64,000 nucleotides of DNA from assembly GCF_041770905.1 (NCBI RefSeq), contig NZ_JBEUWX010000003.1, positions 248,001 through 312,000 of the forward strand, in the 5' to 3' direction. Below are positions 37,801 through 44,993 of this stretch, piece by piece. A model generated the notes under the pieces. It saw nothing but the letters and a program-made list of their open reading frames with translations. It did no database searches and was not told the DNA's origin. Position numbers and translations under genes: made by a program. Source of the stretch: Propionivibrio hellwigii. Its GTDB lineage: Bacteria; Pseudomonadota; Gammaproteobacteria; Burkholderiales; Rhodocyclaceae. Each line of letters starts with the position of its first letter. Positions within the stretch are counted from its first letter, which is position 1.

Positions 37801-38598
37801 GAACAGGCGCTCGACATCAAAGATACCGTGCTCGATCAAATGCACCGGGACGGTCAGGTGAAATGGCAGGGAGAATCCTACCCACTCACTTTCCTGCCGT
37901 ATCTGCTCGGCGACACCCGGGCACTGCCCGAAGCGCGCCGCCAGTACTGGGTGCTGCTGCTGCACAGCGGGGCACGGCGCATTGCCGTCCAGGTCGACGA
38001 GCTGGAAGGAAATCACGAAATCGTCGTCAAGAACATCGGCGCGCAACTGGCGCGTGTCGTCGGGATTAACGGCGCCACGGTACTGGGCGATGGCAAGATC
38101 GTGCTCATCATCAATCCAGTCGCGCTGAGCGCCCGCGCGCCCATCGTCCGATACACACCCATTGCCGCACCGGCAAGTCCCACCGCAACGCAGCCAGCGC
38201 GCGTCCCGACGGTTATGGTCGTCGACGACTCGCTGACTGTACGCAAGATTACCGGCCGCCTGCTGGCCCGCGAAGGCTATCACGTACTGACGGCCAAAGA
38301 CGGCATTGATGCGCTCGAGCAGCTCGTCGAAGCCTCCCCCGACGTCATGCTCGTCGATATCGAAATGCCGCGTATGGACGGTTTTGAACTGACGCGCCAT
38401 GTCCGCGCCGATGGGCGGTTACGCGCCATTCCGATCATCATGATTACCTCTCGCACGGCGCAAAAACACCGCAACTACGCTTTCGAGATCGGCGTCAACA
38501 ACTTCCTGGGCAAACCGTACCAGGAAGAAGAATTGCTTGCGCTCATCGCTCAGCACGTGCAGCAGGTACGGTGCCGCACCACAGGTGGTCATCATTAG
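31804..38598 (+). CDS. chpA: ChpA/PilL hybrid chemosensory histidine kinase
   Basis: 2264-residue CheA-like kinase of the type IV pilus pathway. The N-terminal region has a degenerate Hpt-like HLHQVQGALVIVGL. Three further Hpt modules follow: His735 (FHTLKGSGRMVG), His1277 (HTLAGIAATVG, lacking the usual Lys) and His1533 (LHTLKGSARMAG). Linkers are long and rich in Ala, Pro and acidic residues; residues about 859-965 hold three imperfect 35-38-residue repeats. The CheA core follows: dimerisation near 1655-1790, HATPase with LRNSIAHGIE, DDGAGL and GRGVGMDV, a CheW domain near 1980-2110, and a C-terminal receiver with Asp2185 (LVDIEMPRMDG). Starts in the pilI stop; followed by a strong terminator. 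Confidence 0.95.
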   Translation: MNASTEFDTGPLSWVKNEIDLSLERAANALNAYAESAAAGNADLSHIQYCRTHLHQVQGALVIVGLDGVRQLTEAMEALLEAMETGTVAANGANIALIYQGLQGIGSYLDTLLAGQNNQPLRLFPLYAATQKARGIEHPSPADLFFPDLSVRPPHRASTAAKMPETAFQEHLRQERGRFQRGLLAWLRAPQQRDGIADMLDAVKNIDAVQESASARAFWWVATALLTALSEGALPQQIDAKQVCARIDLQIRRMIEGSKNVAERLMRDLLYLVAICQSTHPAIEQIRRAYRLREALQIEKAPVTSAAQESILRHLHETIAAAEDAWNKFCAGAPQALPPFREYALTIANLVNQLGRADYQRLAQALAITANNLREDASRHSDALAMEVATGLLLAQNAQENFTHLGNDFAHQVDITVARIHGCLAGAPPKADAEIPLLDEMSRKAQERLLIAQVAREIQGNLGQIEQALDTFFRNAEVRDGLPPLDAIFHQTENALTLLGHDGAVNVLRACRQEAERFAQPDYEPQDSDFQRIANELSLLGFYVDAIPSGANDFAAFVEQMQKKPGEAAHDDVYEEHDEVLDLDSLTVEQEVAQQKREAQNLLGALLEQPDDAGLREELRHNLTALKDDAELVADAALSRQADAALTALDEGQAAAPQIQEAIASLQTPGEKTPQPSEATLQLSQASAEEIDAELLEIFIEEAHEVLATVGENTQRVRQHPHDTEALTTVRRAFHTLKGSGRMVGLKDLGETAWAIEQTLNLWLRQEQEVTPALIALLEQAKGCFDEWVEHLASHSGAVPETASLIELAERLRRPEGAAAAPGTATAAKADEAPAKLSTTAITSFIDQHRAEAEAADQAATLTATDVTEASVEAVETPPAAPEDSTATTDGSVEDSAATLTIADVTEVPVETPPTILEDSTSPTDGAAEDWAAIPTAADITEATVETPSAALEDSTKPTDVLAEADDVLPSLTFAPAETSIAQAATDAAQPPEPEAQQELVGESSDSDAFEETIEISTPDDEAEDDADFELAFADDDAITVEEAPDTLATPARSAEQENLDITEAPAAPVLTPPEIRPTPTPKADVAPTPQPHIAPVSYDDNIARALARVHSSRAAKPPETRAVPENLPDITLPGKQPAAPESALPAARTQPAAEFQATPKVQPISYADILALATGKAVPTPTAAEDAAPTAPQTSKTAAPTPAVPPDKHAAATSIQATPTPAAAQPKTTRPDIPAALLSIFREESSTHLATLYRELPNIERADATPTPHEMYRAAHTLAGIAATVGIDALNQLSHALEKTLLRRDDSPLRNSPDAPGFIRQAVQVIDAMLDALFNQRDFRPAEALIAALNALYPTDSGAPAALAPDTDEAEITVEEIPTTLDDDVEDLAVEAVDIVAPEIEDIPSVSEKTPEPATPKAFAAHSAFAPSTVSPAAVSPATFTAPLTPPSAATAKASDITPSAFTVPEAPTEAPILPAAIAALPRRQDEIDMQLLPIFLEEAQDLTQRISEQLRIWYDAPEDGQPAQLLARLLHTLKGSARMAGAMNLGEITHAIESRVQEASRTLPAARSVIGEIESVFDDVRQIIDRLQHGETLESPAPEAESATAPARSPAVSTPIHQASTAPVLPTLQPAASTQAPRPEPHSAAAEPESRQAVLRVRANLLDRLVNEAGELSITRTRIEGEMRSLKGSLLDLTESVIRLRRQLRDIEIQAETQMQSRHVLAESQHTEFDPLEFDRFTQFQEITRMMAESVNDVTTVQQNLLRNLDNANAALLAQSRINHMLHQELLSVRMVQAGSLSDRLYRIVRQTSKELGKRVSLEITGGQVEIDRSVLEKIAAPLEHMLRNSIAHGIEKRDVRQAAGKAETGEISLTFRQEGNEVIVSLSDDGAGLNLERIRARAIESGLIRQDETPDDAQLAQLILLPGFSTARQVSQISGRGVGMDVVKSEITSLGGRIEIASESGKGTQFTLYIPLTLAVTKALLVRVGNRSYAIPSAMIEQALDIKDTVLDQMHRDGQVKWQGESYPLTFLPYLLGDTRALPEARRQYWVLLLHSGARRIAVQVDELEGNHEIVVKNIGAQLARVVGINGATVLGDGKIVLIINPVALSARAPIVRYTPIAAPASPTATQPARVPTVMVVDDSLTVRKITGRLLAREGYHVLTAKDGIDALEQLVEASPDVMLVDIEMPRMDGFELTRHVRADGRLRAIPIIMITSRTAQKHRNYAFEIGVNNFLGKPYQEEELLALIAQHVQQVRCRTTGGHH

Positions 38599-38656
38599 AA
38601 CGCCCGGTAGGCACATCCCGCTCCATTTTTATTCCGTTCCTTCCGATCCAATCCCA

Positions 38657-38709
38657 GCCAATCCGGCAGTGGCGCGATAGCCAGCCACCGCCGGATTGGC
38701 CTCGTTTTT
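38657..38709 (+). terminator. Strong terminator of the pilGHI-chpA operon
   Basis: GCCAATCCGGC (38657-38667) pairs perfectly with GCCGGATTGGC (38690-38700), continued by GTGGC/GCCAC inside, and is followed by CTCGTTTTT on the plus strand, 59 bp after the chpA stop. Confidence 0.88.
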
Positions 38710-38782
38710 AGGCCGGCTTTGCTTATCGGCATGCGTCTGCCATGGGTTCGCCACATCGGGATTCCGCTATAAAATAGCGGCC

Positions 38783-39358
38783 ATGCAAAACATCCATTCT
38801 CTGGTCAACCATTTTCTGATCGCCATGCCGGCCATGGACGATCCCTGCTTCGGCAAAACACTGATCTATATCGCCGAGCACAATAGCAATGGGGCGCTGG
38901 GGCTGATCGTCAACCGGCCGACCGATCTCGACCTGGCAACGCTGCTCGACCGCGCCTCGATCGCCGTCACGCCGGCACGCATGGCGGCATTGTCGGGCTG
39001 GCCGACGCTGTTCGGCGGGCCGGTACAGCCCGACCGCGGCTTCGTTCTGCATCGTCCGCTCGGCCAGTGGCAATCGACGCTGGCCGTCACCGATGAAATC
39101 GGACTGACCAGCTCACGCGACATTCTGTCAAGCATCGTGCAAGAAAAGAATCCCCCGCAGAATTTTCTGGTTGCGCTCGGCTATGCCGGTTGGGGCGCCG
39201 GCCAGCTCGAACACGAACTGGCGCGTAATTCCTGGCTGACGGCGCCGGCCAATACGCACACCCTGTTCGAGCTGCCCTATGAAGAAAAACTCGCCTCAGC
39301 CATGGACAGCCTGGGGGTCGATCCCACCCGCCTTTCCCATATTGCCGGACATGCCTGA
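38783..39358 (+). CDS. yqgE: YqgE/AlgH family protein (UPF0301)
   Basis: 191 residues from ATG 38783 (MQNIHSLVNHFLIAMPAMDD). Conserved family segments FGKTLIYIAEHNSNGALGLI, VNRPTDLDL, FGGPVQPDRGFVLH and ALGYAGWGAGQLEHEL are present. Molecular function unknown; in Pseudomonas AlgH affects alginate synthesis. TATAAA at 38768-38773, embedded in the palindrome CCGCTATAAAATAGCGG, lies just before the start. The end overlaps ruvX by 8 bases, the usual yqgE-ruvX-pyrR order. Confidence 0.93.
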   Translation: MQNIHSLVNHFLIAMPAMDDPCFGKTLIYIAEHNSNGALGLIVNRPTDLDLATLLDRASIAVTPARMAALSGWPTLFGGPVQPDRGFVLHRPLGQWQSTLAVTDEIGLTSSRDILSSIVQEKNPPQNFLVALGYAGWGAGQLEHELARNSWLTAPANTHTLFELPYEEKLASAMDSLGVDPTRLSHIAGHA

Positions 39359-39842
39359 GACAGATGCATTTTCGGACACACTTCCGGACGGTACGCTGCT
39401 CGCCTTCGATTTTGGCGAAAAACGCATCGGCGTCGCCGTCGGCGAATCGGCGCTGGCACAAGCGCATCCGCTGACGACCATTCGCAGCGCAGCCAAGGTC
39501 GAACGCTTTGCCGCCATTGCCGCACTCATTGCCGAGTGGCGGCCAGCGGGGTTGGTCGTCGGCCTACCGCTGACACTCGACGGCGAAGCGCACGCGATGA
39601 CTGCACGCTGCCGGCGCTTCGCAAACCAGCTACGCGGGCGTTTCGGCCTGCCGGTCGCCTACGCCGAAGAGCGCTTTTCCTCCATTGAGGCCGAAGAGCG
39701 CCTGTACGCCAGCGGCCATGATGCACGCAGCGCCCGCGCGCATATCGACGCCATCGCCGCGCAGATCATTCTGCAAAACCATTTTGCCCGACAGCTTCCA
39801 CCACCCGGTAGCGCAACGATCAAGGACACCGTTCTTCCTTAA
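39351..39842 (+). CDS. ruvX: Putative pre-16S rRNA nuclease / Holliday-junction resolvase homologue (YqgF)
   Basis: 163 residues from ATG 39351 (MPETDAFSDTLPDGTLLAFD). RNase H-fold catalytic residues: Asp in LAFDFGEKRIGVAVGE, Glu in AEERFSSIEA and Asp near the C-terminal HIDAIAAQIIL. The family is implicated in 16S rRNA 5'-end processing. Overlaps yqgE by 8 bases and precedes pyrR by 42 bp. Confidence 0.94.
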   Translation: MPETDAFSDTLPDGTLLAFDFGEKRIGVAVGESALAQAHPLTTIRSAAKVERFAAIAALIAEWRPAGLVVGLPLTLDGEAHAMTARCRRFANQLRGRFGLPVAYAEERFSSIEAEERLYASGHDARSARAHIDAIAAQIILQNHFARQLPPPGSATIKDTVLP

Positions 39843-39884
39843 GCGCTCGCCTTCCCTTTCCCGAATTTCCGCACTCCGAAAACC

Positions 39885-40460
39885 ATGCCACACACCTCAC
39901 TGGACGCACCAACCTCCGCTGACACACCGCCCCAACAGTCCACCCCGCACGCGTCGCTTTTTCCGCTTCCCGATGCAGAGGCGCAATGCGCTGAGCTGGC
40001 CGGCCAGATCGAGCCGAATCTGACCGACCACACGCAACTGGTCGGCATCCACAGCGGCGGCGCCTGGCTGGCTCACCGCCTGCAGGCGCTGCTGCATCTG
40101 AAAACGCCGCCCGGCCTGCTCGACATTTCCTTCTATCGCGACGATTTCGGGCGACGCGGCCTGCATCCGCAGGTCAAGCCTTCTTCGATGCCGCTCGATG
40201 TCGAGGACCGCCCGCTCATTCTCGTCGATGACGTGCTCTACACGGGGCGAACCGTGCGCGCCGCCATCAACGAACTGTTTGACTACGGGCGGCCGGCCAG
40301 CATCCGTCTGGCCGTGCTAGCCGATCGCGGCGGGCGCGAACTGCCGATTCAGGCCGACTTCTGCGCATGGCGCGTTGCACTGCCCCCGACGCAGGAGCTC
40401 ATTCTCGAATCCGACGCAAACGACGGCCGCCTGCACTGGAGGTGTGAAGACCATGCATGA
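39885..40460 (+). CDS. pyrR: PyrR: uracil phosphoribosyltransferase / pyr regulator homologue
   Basis: 191 residues, with the phosphoribosyltransferase PRPP loop LILVDDVLYTGRTVRAAI and the DISFYRDDFGRRGLHP segment of PyrR. The N-terminus (residues 1-28) is Pro/Thr-rich and longer than usual. In Gram-positives PyrR binds pyr mRNA; in Pseudomonas-type operons pyrR sits directly before pyrB and its RNA-binding role is less clear. Overlaps pyrB by 8 bases. Confidence 0.93.
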   Translation: MPHTSLDAPTSADTPPQQSTPHASLFPLPDAEAQCAELAGQIEPNLTDHTQLVGIHSGGAWLAHRLQALLHLKTPPGLLDISFYRDDFGRRGLHPQVKPSSMPLDVEDRPLILVDDVLYTGRTVRAAINELFDYGRPASIRLAVLADRGGRELPIQADFCAWRVALPPTQELILESDANDGRLHWRCEDHA

Positions 40461-41430
40461 CCCGCAATTCGACGCCCAGGGCAACTTGACCCATCTGCTC
40501 TCGACTGAGGGGCTGTCGCGCGAGACGATCACGCGCATCCTGGATACGGCGCAAAGCTTTCTCGAAGTTTCCGATCGCAATGTCAAAAAAGTCCCGCTAC
40601 TGCGCGGCAAGAGCGTTTTCAACCTCTTTTTCGAAAATTCGACGCGCACGCGCACCACGTTTGAAATTGCCGCCAAGCGCCTTTCGGCAGATGTGATCAA
40701 TCTCGATGTCAGCCGCTCATCGACCGCCAAGGGAGAAACCCTGCTCGATACCATCGACAATCTCGTTTCCATGCACGCCGACATGTTTGTCGTTCGCCAT
40801 AGCGAATCCGGCGCCCCTTATCTGATCGCCCAGCATCTGCACCGCATCGGCCGCAATGACGTGCATGTCGTCAATGCCGGCGACGGACGCCATGCGCACC
40901 CGACGCAAGGCCTGCTCGACATGTATACGATTCGGCATTACAAGCAGGACTTTTCCGCACTCACCGTCGCCATCGTTGGCGACGTTTTACATTCGCGCGT
41001 CGCCCGTTCCGACATTCACGCGCTGAAAACCTTGGGCGTGCGGGAAATCCGCATCATCGGCCCGCAAACGCTGCTGCCCGCAGAAGGAGAGCGCCTCGGC
41101 GTACATGTCTGCCACGACCCGCGCAAAGGACTGGTCGATTGTGACGTGATCATCATGCTGCGCCTGCAAAATGAACGGATGAGCGGCGCGCTTCTGCCCT
41201 CGGCGCGCGAGTATTTTCATTGCTACGGACTGACGCCGGCACTGCTCGCGCTGGCGCGTCCCGACGCCATCGTCATGCATCCGGGCCCCATCAATCGCGG
41301 CGTCGAAATCGCCTCCGAAATTGCCGATGGCAAACAAGCCGTCATTCTCCGGCAAGTGACTTTCGGCATCGCCGTGCGCATGGCGGTCATGAGCCTTCTG
41401 GCTGGAACTCACGCAGGAACGCAAGCATGA
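40453..41430 (+). CDS. pyrB: Aspartate carbamoyltransferase catalytic subunit
   Basis: First committed step of pyrimidine synthesis. 325 residues from ATG 40453, with GGAGGTG upstream. Carbamoyl-phosphate site FFENSTRTRTTFE, then VVRHSESGAPY, DGRHAHPTQGLLDM and MHPGPINRGVEI. No pyrI regulatory gene follows; instead a pseudo-dihydroorotase gene overlaps the stop by four bases, the arrangement of class A dodecameric ATCases, in which the partner is structural. Confidence 0.97.
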   Translation: MHDPQFDAQGNLTHLLSTEGLSRETITRILDTAQSFLEVSDRNVKKVPLLRGKSVFNLFFENSTRTRTTFEIAAKRLSADVINLDVSRSSTAKGETLLDTIDNLVSMHADMFVVRHSESGAPYLIAQHLHRIGRNDVHVVNAGDGRHAHPTQGLLDMYTIRHYKQDFSALTVAIVGDVLHSRVARSDIHALKTLGVREIRIIGPQTLLPAEGERLGVHVCHDPRKGLVDCDVIIMLRLQNERMSGALLPSAREYFHCYGLTPALLALARPDAIVMHPGPINRGVEIASEIADGKQAVILRQVTFGIAVRMAVMSLLAGTHAGTQA

Positions 41431-42686
41431 AAGACACTCTGATCCGCATCGTCAACGGCCGCCTCATCGACCCGCACAACGGCATCGACAAAAACACCGA
41501 CGTCTATGTCGCCAACGGCTGCGTCGCCGCTTTTGGTCAGCCGCCCAGCGGCTGCTTTTCCTCGACCCGCTCGATCGATGCGCAAGGCTGTATCGTCGCA
41601 CCGGGACTGGTCGATCTTTCCGCCCGCCTGGGCAATGTCGAAACCGAACTCGCCGCCGCTGCCGCGGGCGGCGTCACCACCCTCGCCTGCCCGCCGGATA
41701 CACAGCCGGTGCTGGATGAAGCCGGGCCGGTCGAGCGCCTCGTCCGGCGCAGCGAGATCGCCGGCCTGGCGCATGTATTCCCGCTCGGCGCACTCACCCA
41801 GGCGCTGGCCGGAGAAAAACTGGCCGAACTGGCCACCCTGCATCAGGCCGGCTGTATTGCCTTTTCGCAGGCGCAACGGCCGCTGGTCGATACCCAGGTG
41901 CTGCTGCGCGCCATGCAGTACGCCGCCAGCTTCGGTCTGACCCTGCACTTGCAGCCGCAAGATTATTATCTGGCGCGTAACGGCGTTGCCCACGACGGTG
42001 AAACGGCCGCACGCCTGGGGCTGGCGGGCATCCCTGTCAGCGCTGAAACAGTCGCCGTCGCCACGTTTCTGCAACTGGCGCGCGATACCGGCGTGCGCCT
42101 GCACCTTAGCCGCATTTCTTCGGCTGCCGGGGTGGCTCTGATCAACGCTGCCCGCAAGGAGCGCCTCGCCGTCACCTGCGACATCGCCTGCCACCACCTG
42201 CACCTGTGCGATGAGGACATCGGCTACTTCGATAGCCGCGCCCGCTTCACGCCGCCGCTGCGTACCCGCGCTGACCGCGAAGCCTTGCGCAAGGCCACTG
42301 CCGAGGGCATGGCCGTCATCTGCTCCGACCACACGCCGCTTGGCGCCGACGACAAGCAGTTGCCTTTTGCCGAAGCCCGCCCCGGCGCCACGGCACTGGA
42401 ACTGTTGCTGCCGCTGACCTTGCGCTGGGCCAGGGAATGCGGCGTATCGCTGATCGACGCATTGGCGCGTATCACCTGCGCGCCGGCGGAAATTCTGGGC
42501 ATTCCGGCAGGAACGCTGACGCTGGGCGCACCGGCGGATATCTGCATTTTCAACCCTGAAGCCGCCTGGGACGTCACGGAAGACACCCTGGTCAGCCAGG
42601 GCAAAAACACGCCTTTTGCCGACAGCAACATGCACGGCAAAGTCAAGGCCACCCTGGTCGGCGGGCGTCTCGTTTTCGGCGCATAA
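41427..42686 (+). CDS. pyrX: Dihydroorotase-like subunit, probably inactive (PyrX/PyrC')
   Basis: 419-residue amidohydrolase-fold protein closely resembling dihydroorotase. The metal-binding DxHxH motif of active enzymes is replaced: the segment after PGLVD reads LSARLG where PHVHLR-type sequence is expected, so both His ligands are missing. Later features such as ICSDHTPLGADDKQLPF and the C-terminal ADICIFNPE are kept. In Pseudomonas such pseudo-dihydroorotases are required for PyrB assembly, and that role is inferred from the four-base overlap with pyrB. A true pyrC must then lie elsewhere. Confidence 0.9.
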   Translation: MKDTLIRIVNGRLIDPHNGIDKNTDVYVANGCVAAFGQPPSGCFSSTRSIDAQGCIVAPGLVDLSARLGNVETELAAAAAGGVTTLACPPDTQPVLDEAGPVERLVRRSEIAGLAHVFPLGALTQALAGEKLAELATLHQAGCIAFSQAQRPLVDTQVLLRAMQYAASFGLTLHLQPQDYYLARNGVAHDGETAARLGLAGIPVSAETVAVATFLQLARDTGVRLHLSRISSAAGVALINAARKERLAVTCDIACHHLHLCDEDIGYFDSRARFTPPLRTRADREALRKATAEGMAVICSDHTPLGADDKQLPFAEARPGATALELLLPLTLRWARECGVSLIDALARITCAPAEILGIPAGTLTLGAPADICIFNPEAAWDVTEDTLVSQGKNTPFADSNMHGKVKATLVGGRLVFGA

Positions 42687-42751
42687 GGGCTATCGCGGCT
42701 TCCTTTGCAACACTACGACGCTGGTTTCGTATTTGTTGAGCCGCTAGACAA

Positions 42752-42904
42752 GGGGCAGGGCGCCCCCTCGGTACCCCTTATGGATAGGGCATCTCCGGGC
42801 GCGCTTCCCGCCCTTTATCTACCCTCTCCCACTGGAAGGGGGCTTTTGAAGTGATGCCCTGCAGCCCTTGTAAATAGGGCATCTCCGGGCACCCTGCCCG
42901 CTAG
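42752..42904 (-). repeat. Modular intergenic repeat, copy B/C, distal part (left of the IS)
   Basis: Read on the minus strand this continues the element interrupted by the IS. It begins CTAGCGGGCAGGGTGCCC (rest of unit 2), then GGAGATGCCCTATTTACAAG and further units with GGAGATGCCCTATCCATAAG and GGCGCCCTGCCCC. The unit order matches copies A and D. It lies 65 bp past the pyrX stop. Confidence 0.75.
42901..42904. repeat. Left target-site duplication of the IS (CTAG)
   Basis: CTAG directly flanks the left inverted repeat and is repeated at 44611-44614. Joining the flanks through one CTAG restores a repeat unit (GGGCTAGCGGGC) matching GGGCTGGCGGGC in copy D. Confidence 0.85.
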
Positions 42905-44610
42905 CCCGCATTTCTCACAGATAGAAGGTGCATCGCGGCCGGAGATATAAGAAAGTTTTTTTGCGAGAACGACTTAACCATATCTCTGAGGAAGCCGCGA
43001 TGCCGACACAGTGTACCGTAGTCAGCCCATGCGCGAAGCGTATTGATGGCCGCCAGGTGGCGGTGGATTTCGACGGAGGGCAGATCAGTTCGGATGCGGG
43101 CGCGCTGTTGCTGCGCGAGGTCGATCGCACCTTGCGGCTGACCGAACGGGTGGCGGCCTGCTTCGAGGATGGGCGCGATCCGGAGCTGATCGAACACACG
43201 GTGCACACGTTGGTGATGCAACGGATCGTGGGGATCGCGCTGGGCTACGAGGACCTGAACGATCACGATCAATTGCGCCGTGACCCGGTACTGGCCACGC
43301 TGGCCGGTAAGCTCAGCGCTCGGCGCAAGGGCTGCGAGCTGCTGGCGGGCAAGTCGACCTTGAACCGGCTCGAACATGCCCCCGACACCAAGGACGGTTC
43401 GCGCTATCACAAGATCGCTCACGATCCGGCGGCCTTCGAGTCGCTGTTCGTCGCGTGCTTCATTGAGGCGCACGAGCAGGCACCTGACGAGATCATCCTC
43501 GATCTGGACGCCACCGACGACCCGCTGCACGGCCAGCAGGAAGGGCGTTTCTTCCATGGTTACTACGGCGGCTACTGCTACCTGCCGCTGTACATCTTCT
43601 GCGGCCGACATCTGCTCGCCGCCAAGCTGCGCCGGGCCAACACGGATGCCTCGGCGGGCAGCATCGATGAACTCGAACGCATCGTCACCCAGATCCGCCG
43701 CCACTGGCCGGAGGTGCGCATCGTGCTGCGTGCCGACTCGGGCTTTGCGCGCGATGCCTTGATGAGTTGGTGCGAGCAGACGCACATCGACTTCGTCTTC
43801 GGGCTGGCCAAGAACGACCGGCTCAAGGCCCAGATCGAAACCGAGATGAGCCAGGCGCAGGCCGAATGCACCCAGACCGGCAAGCCCGCACGGCGGTTTC
43901 GCGACTTCACCTACCGCACCCTTGACAGCTGGTCGTGCGCCCGGCGGGTCGTCGGCAAGGCCGAGCAGCTGCCGGGCAAGGCCAATCCGCGCTTCATCGT
44001 CACCAGCCTGGACGCTCAGCGCTGGCCGGCACGCGAACTGTACGAGGCGCTGTACTGCGCCCGAGGCGAAATGGAGAACCGCATCAAGGAGTGCCAGCTA
44101 CACCTGTTCGCCGATCGCACCTCAACGGCGACGATGCGGGCCAATCAGCTGCGGCTGTGGTTCGCCTCCTTCGCCTACGTCATGCTCGAAGCGCTGCGCC
44201 GCATCGGGCTGGCTGGCACCGAACTGGCCGAGGCCACCTGCGAGAGCCTGCGCCTGAAACTGCTCAAGATCGGCGCACGGGTCAAGATCAGCGTGCGCCG
44301 CATCCATGTCAGCATGGCCAGCAGTCATCCGTTCCAGACCACCTGGCGCCTGGCCCAGGCCAGACTCGCCCCCGGCTGATCCGCCACGCCACCGTGGCCC
44401 TGCTGATCCGATCGCGCTCCCGTTCGCGCGAGGCGGTCTCATGCCCAAACAGCGCCGCTTGCCCCCTCAACGCACCTGACCGCCCGCAGAACCTCACCCG
44501 CCTGCACTCCATTGGCCGCTCGCGGGCCTGAATCCTCGCGGTCACGGCAACGCGTGAAGGAAAAAGCCGCGCCAACGGGGGCCGAACCGTGAGGGTGTGA
44601 GAAATGTGGG
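42905..44610 (+). mobile_element. IS1380-family insertion sequence, 1706 bp, apparently complete
   Basis: Bounded by terminal inverted repeats CCCGCATTTCTCACA (42905-42919) and, on the other strand, CCCACATTTCTCACA (44596-44610), one mismatch in 15. Flanked by a 4-bp CTAG duplication. It contains one intact transposase gene (43000-44379) and a 231-bp non-coding 3' region. Family assigned from the transposase (Y-x2-R-x3-E-x6-K type signature), the CC-starting ends and the 4-bp duplication. The intact gene and exact duplication suggest a recent insertion. Confidence 0.9.
43000..44379 (+). CDS. IS1380-family DDE transposase
   Basis: 459 residues from ATG 43000 (MPTQCTVVSPCAKRIDGRQV), supported by GAGGAAG upstream; longer readings extend into the IS end. 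Features: SSDAGALLLREVDRTL near the N-terminus, first catalytic Asp in LDLDATDDPLHG, second in LRADSGFARDALM, and Glu in the signature CARGEMENRIKECQLHLFAD. No frameshift or stop, so it is probably functional. Cuts and joins the IS ends within the CTAG-type target. Confidence 0.93.
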   Translation: MPTQCTVVSPCAKRIDGRQVAVDFDGGQISSDAGALLLREVDRTLRLTERVAACFEDGRDPELIEHTVHTLVMQRIVGIALGYEDLNDHDQLRRDPVLATLAGKLSARRKGCELLAGKSTLNRLEHAPDTKDGSRYHKIAHDPAAFESLFVACFIEAHEQAPDEIILDLDATDDPLHGQQEGRFFHGYYGGYCYLPLYIFCGRHLLAAKLRRANTDASAGSIDELERIVTQIRRHWPEVRIVLRADSGFARDALMSWCEQTHIDFVFGLAKNDRLKAQIETEMSQAQAECTQTGKPARRFRDFTYRTLDSWSCARRVVGKAEQLPGKANPRFIVTSLDAQRWPARELYEALYCARGEMENRIKECQLHLFADRTSTATMRANQLRLWFASFAYVMLEALRRIGLAGTELAEATCESLRLKLLKIGARVKISVRRIHVSMASSHPFQTTWRLAQARLAPG

Positions 44611-44680
44611 CTAGCCCTTTATTGATAAGGGTTTCAGAGGCACCTGCCCGGAACGCCTTTATCCACGCGGGCTTCAGACG
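44611..44680 (-). repeat. Modular intergenic repeat, copy B/C, proximal part (right of the IS)
   Basis: Minus-strand reading gives unit 1 (GAAGCCCGCGTGGATAAAGG) and the first part of unit 2 (TCTGAAACCCTTATCAATAA then AGGGCTAG), which breaks at the IS and resumes at 42904. Near-identical to 19138-19215 in copy A and 63565-63632 in copy D, but in the opposite orientation. Lies 6 bp from the yggU stop. Confidence 0.8.
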
Positions 44681-44686
44681 AGGTGC

Positions 44687-44980
44687 TTACAGCCCTATCT
44701 GGCGGCGGACCAAGGCTTCATCAGCCATAATTTCGATGACTTTGCGGCGCGAGGTCTGGCCACTTTTCAGGCTGAATGCCGCACGCGGCAATCCTAGGCG
44801 GTCGGACAGGAAAGCAAGCAGCGCCTCGTTGGCCTTGCCATCGACCGGCGGCGCGGCCAAACGGATTTTCAGGGCATCGCCATGCAAGCCGACCACTTCG
44901 CTTTTTTTTGCGCCCGGCTGAATATGCAGCCGCAGCGCCACACCCTGCCGAAGCGCTCGCAGCCAGGGGGTTTCCGACAT
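44687..44980 (-). CDS. yggU: DUF167 / YggU family protein
   Basis: 97 residues from ATG 44980; an in-frame TTG 21 bp upstream would overlap yggT and has no ribosome binding site. Conserved family features: VALRLHIQPGAKKSEVVG, the LAAPPVDGKANEALLAFLSD segment and SGQTSRRKVIEI. Small alpha/beta protein of unknown function, commonly encoded after yggT and proC as here. Gap of 13 bp to the yggT stop. Confidence 0.9.
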   Translation of the reverse strand: MSETPWLRALRQGVALRLHIQPGAKKSEVVGLHGDALKIRLAAPPVDGKANEALLAFLSDRLGLPRAAFSLKSGQTSRRKVIEIMADEALVRRQIGL

Positions 44981-44993
44981 CTTCCGGCAGGCC

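Noticed and set aside
41409..42635. A 408-codon antisense frame within pyrX.
   Set aside because: A shadow of the pyrX coding strand; the sense product has clear amidohydrolase homology.
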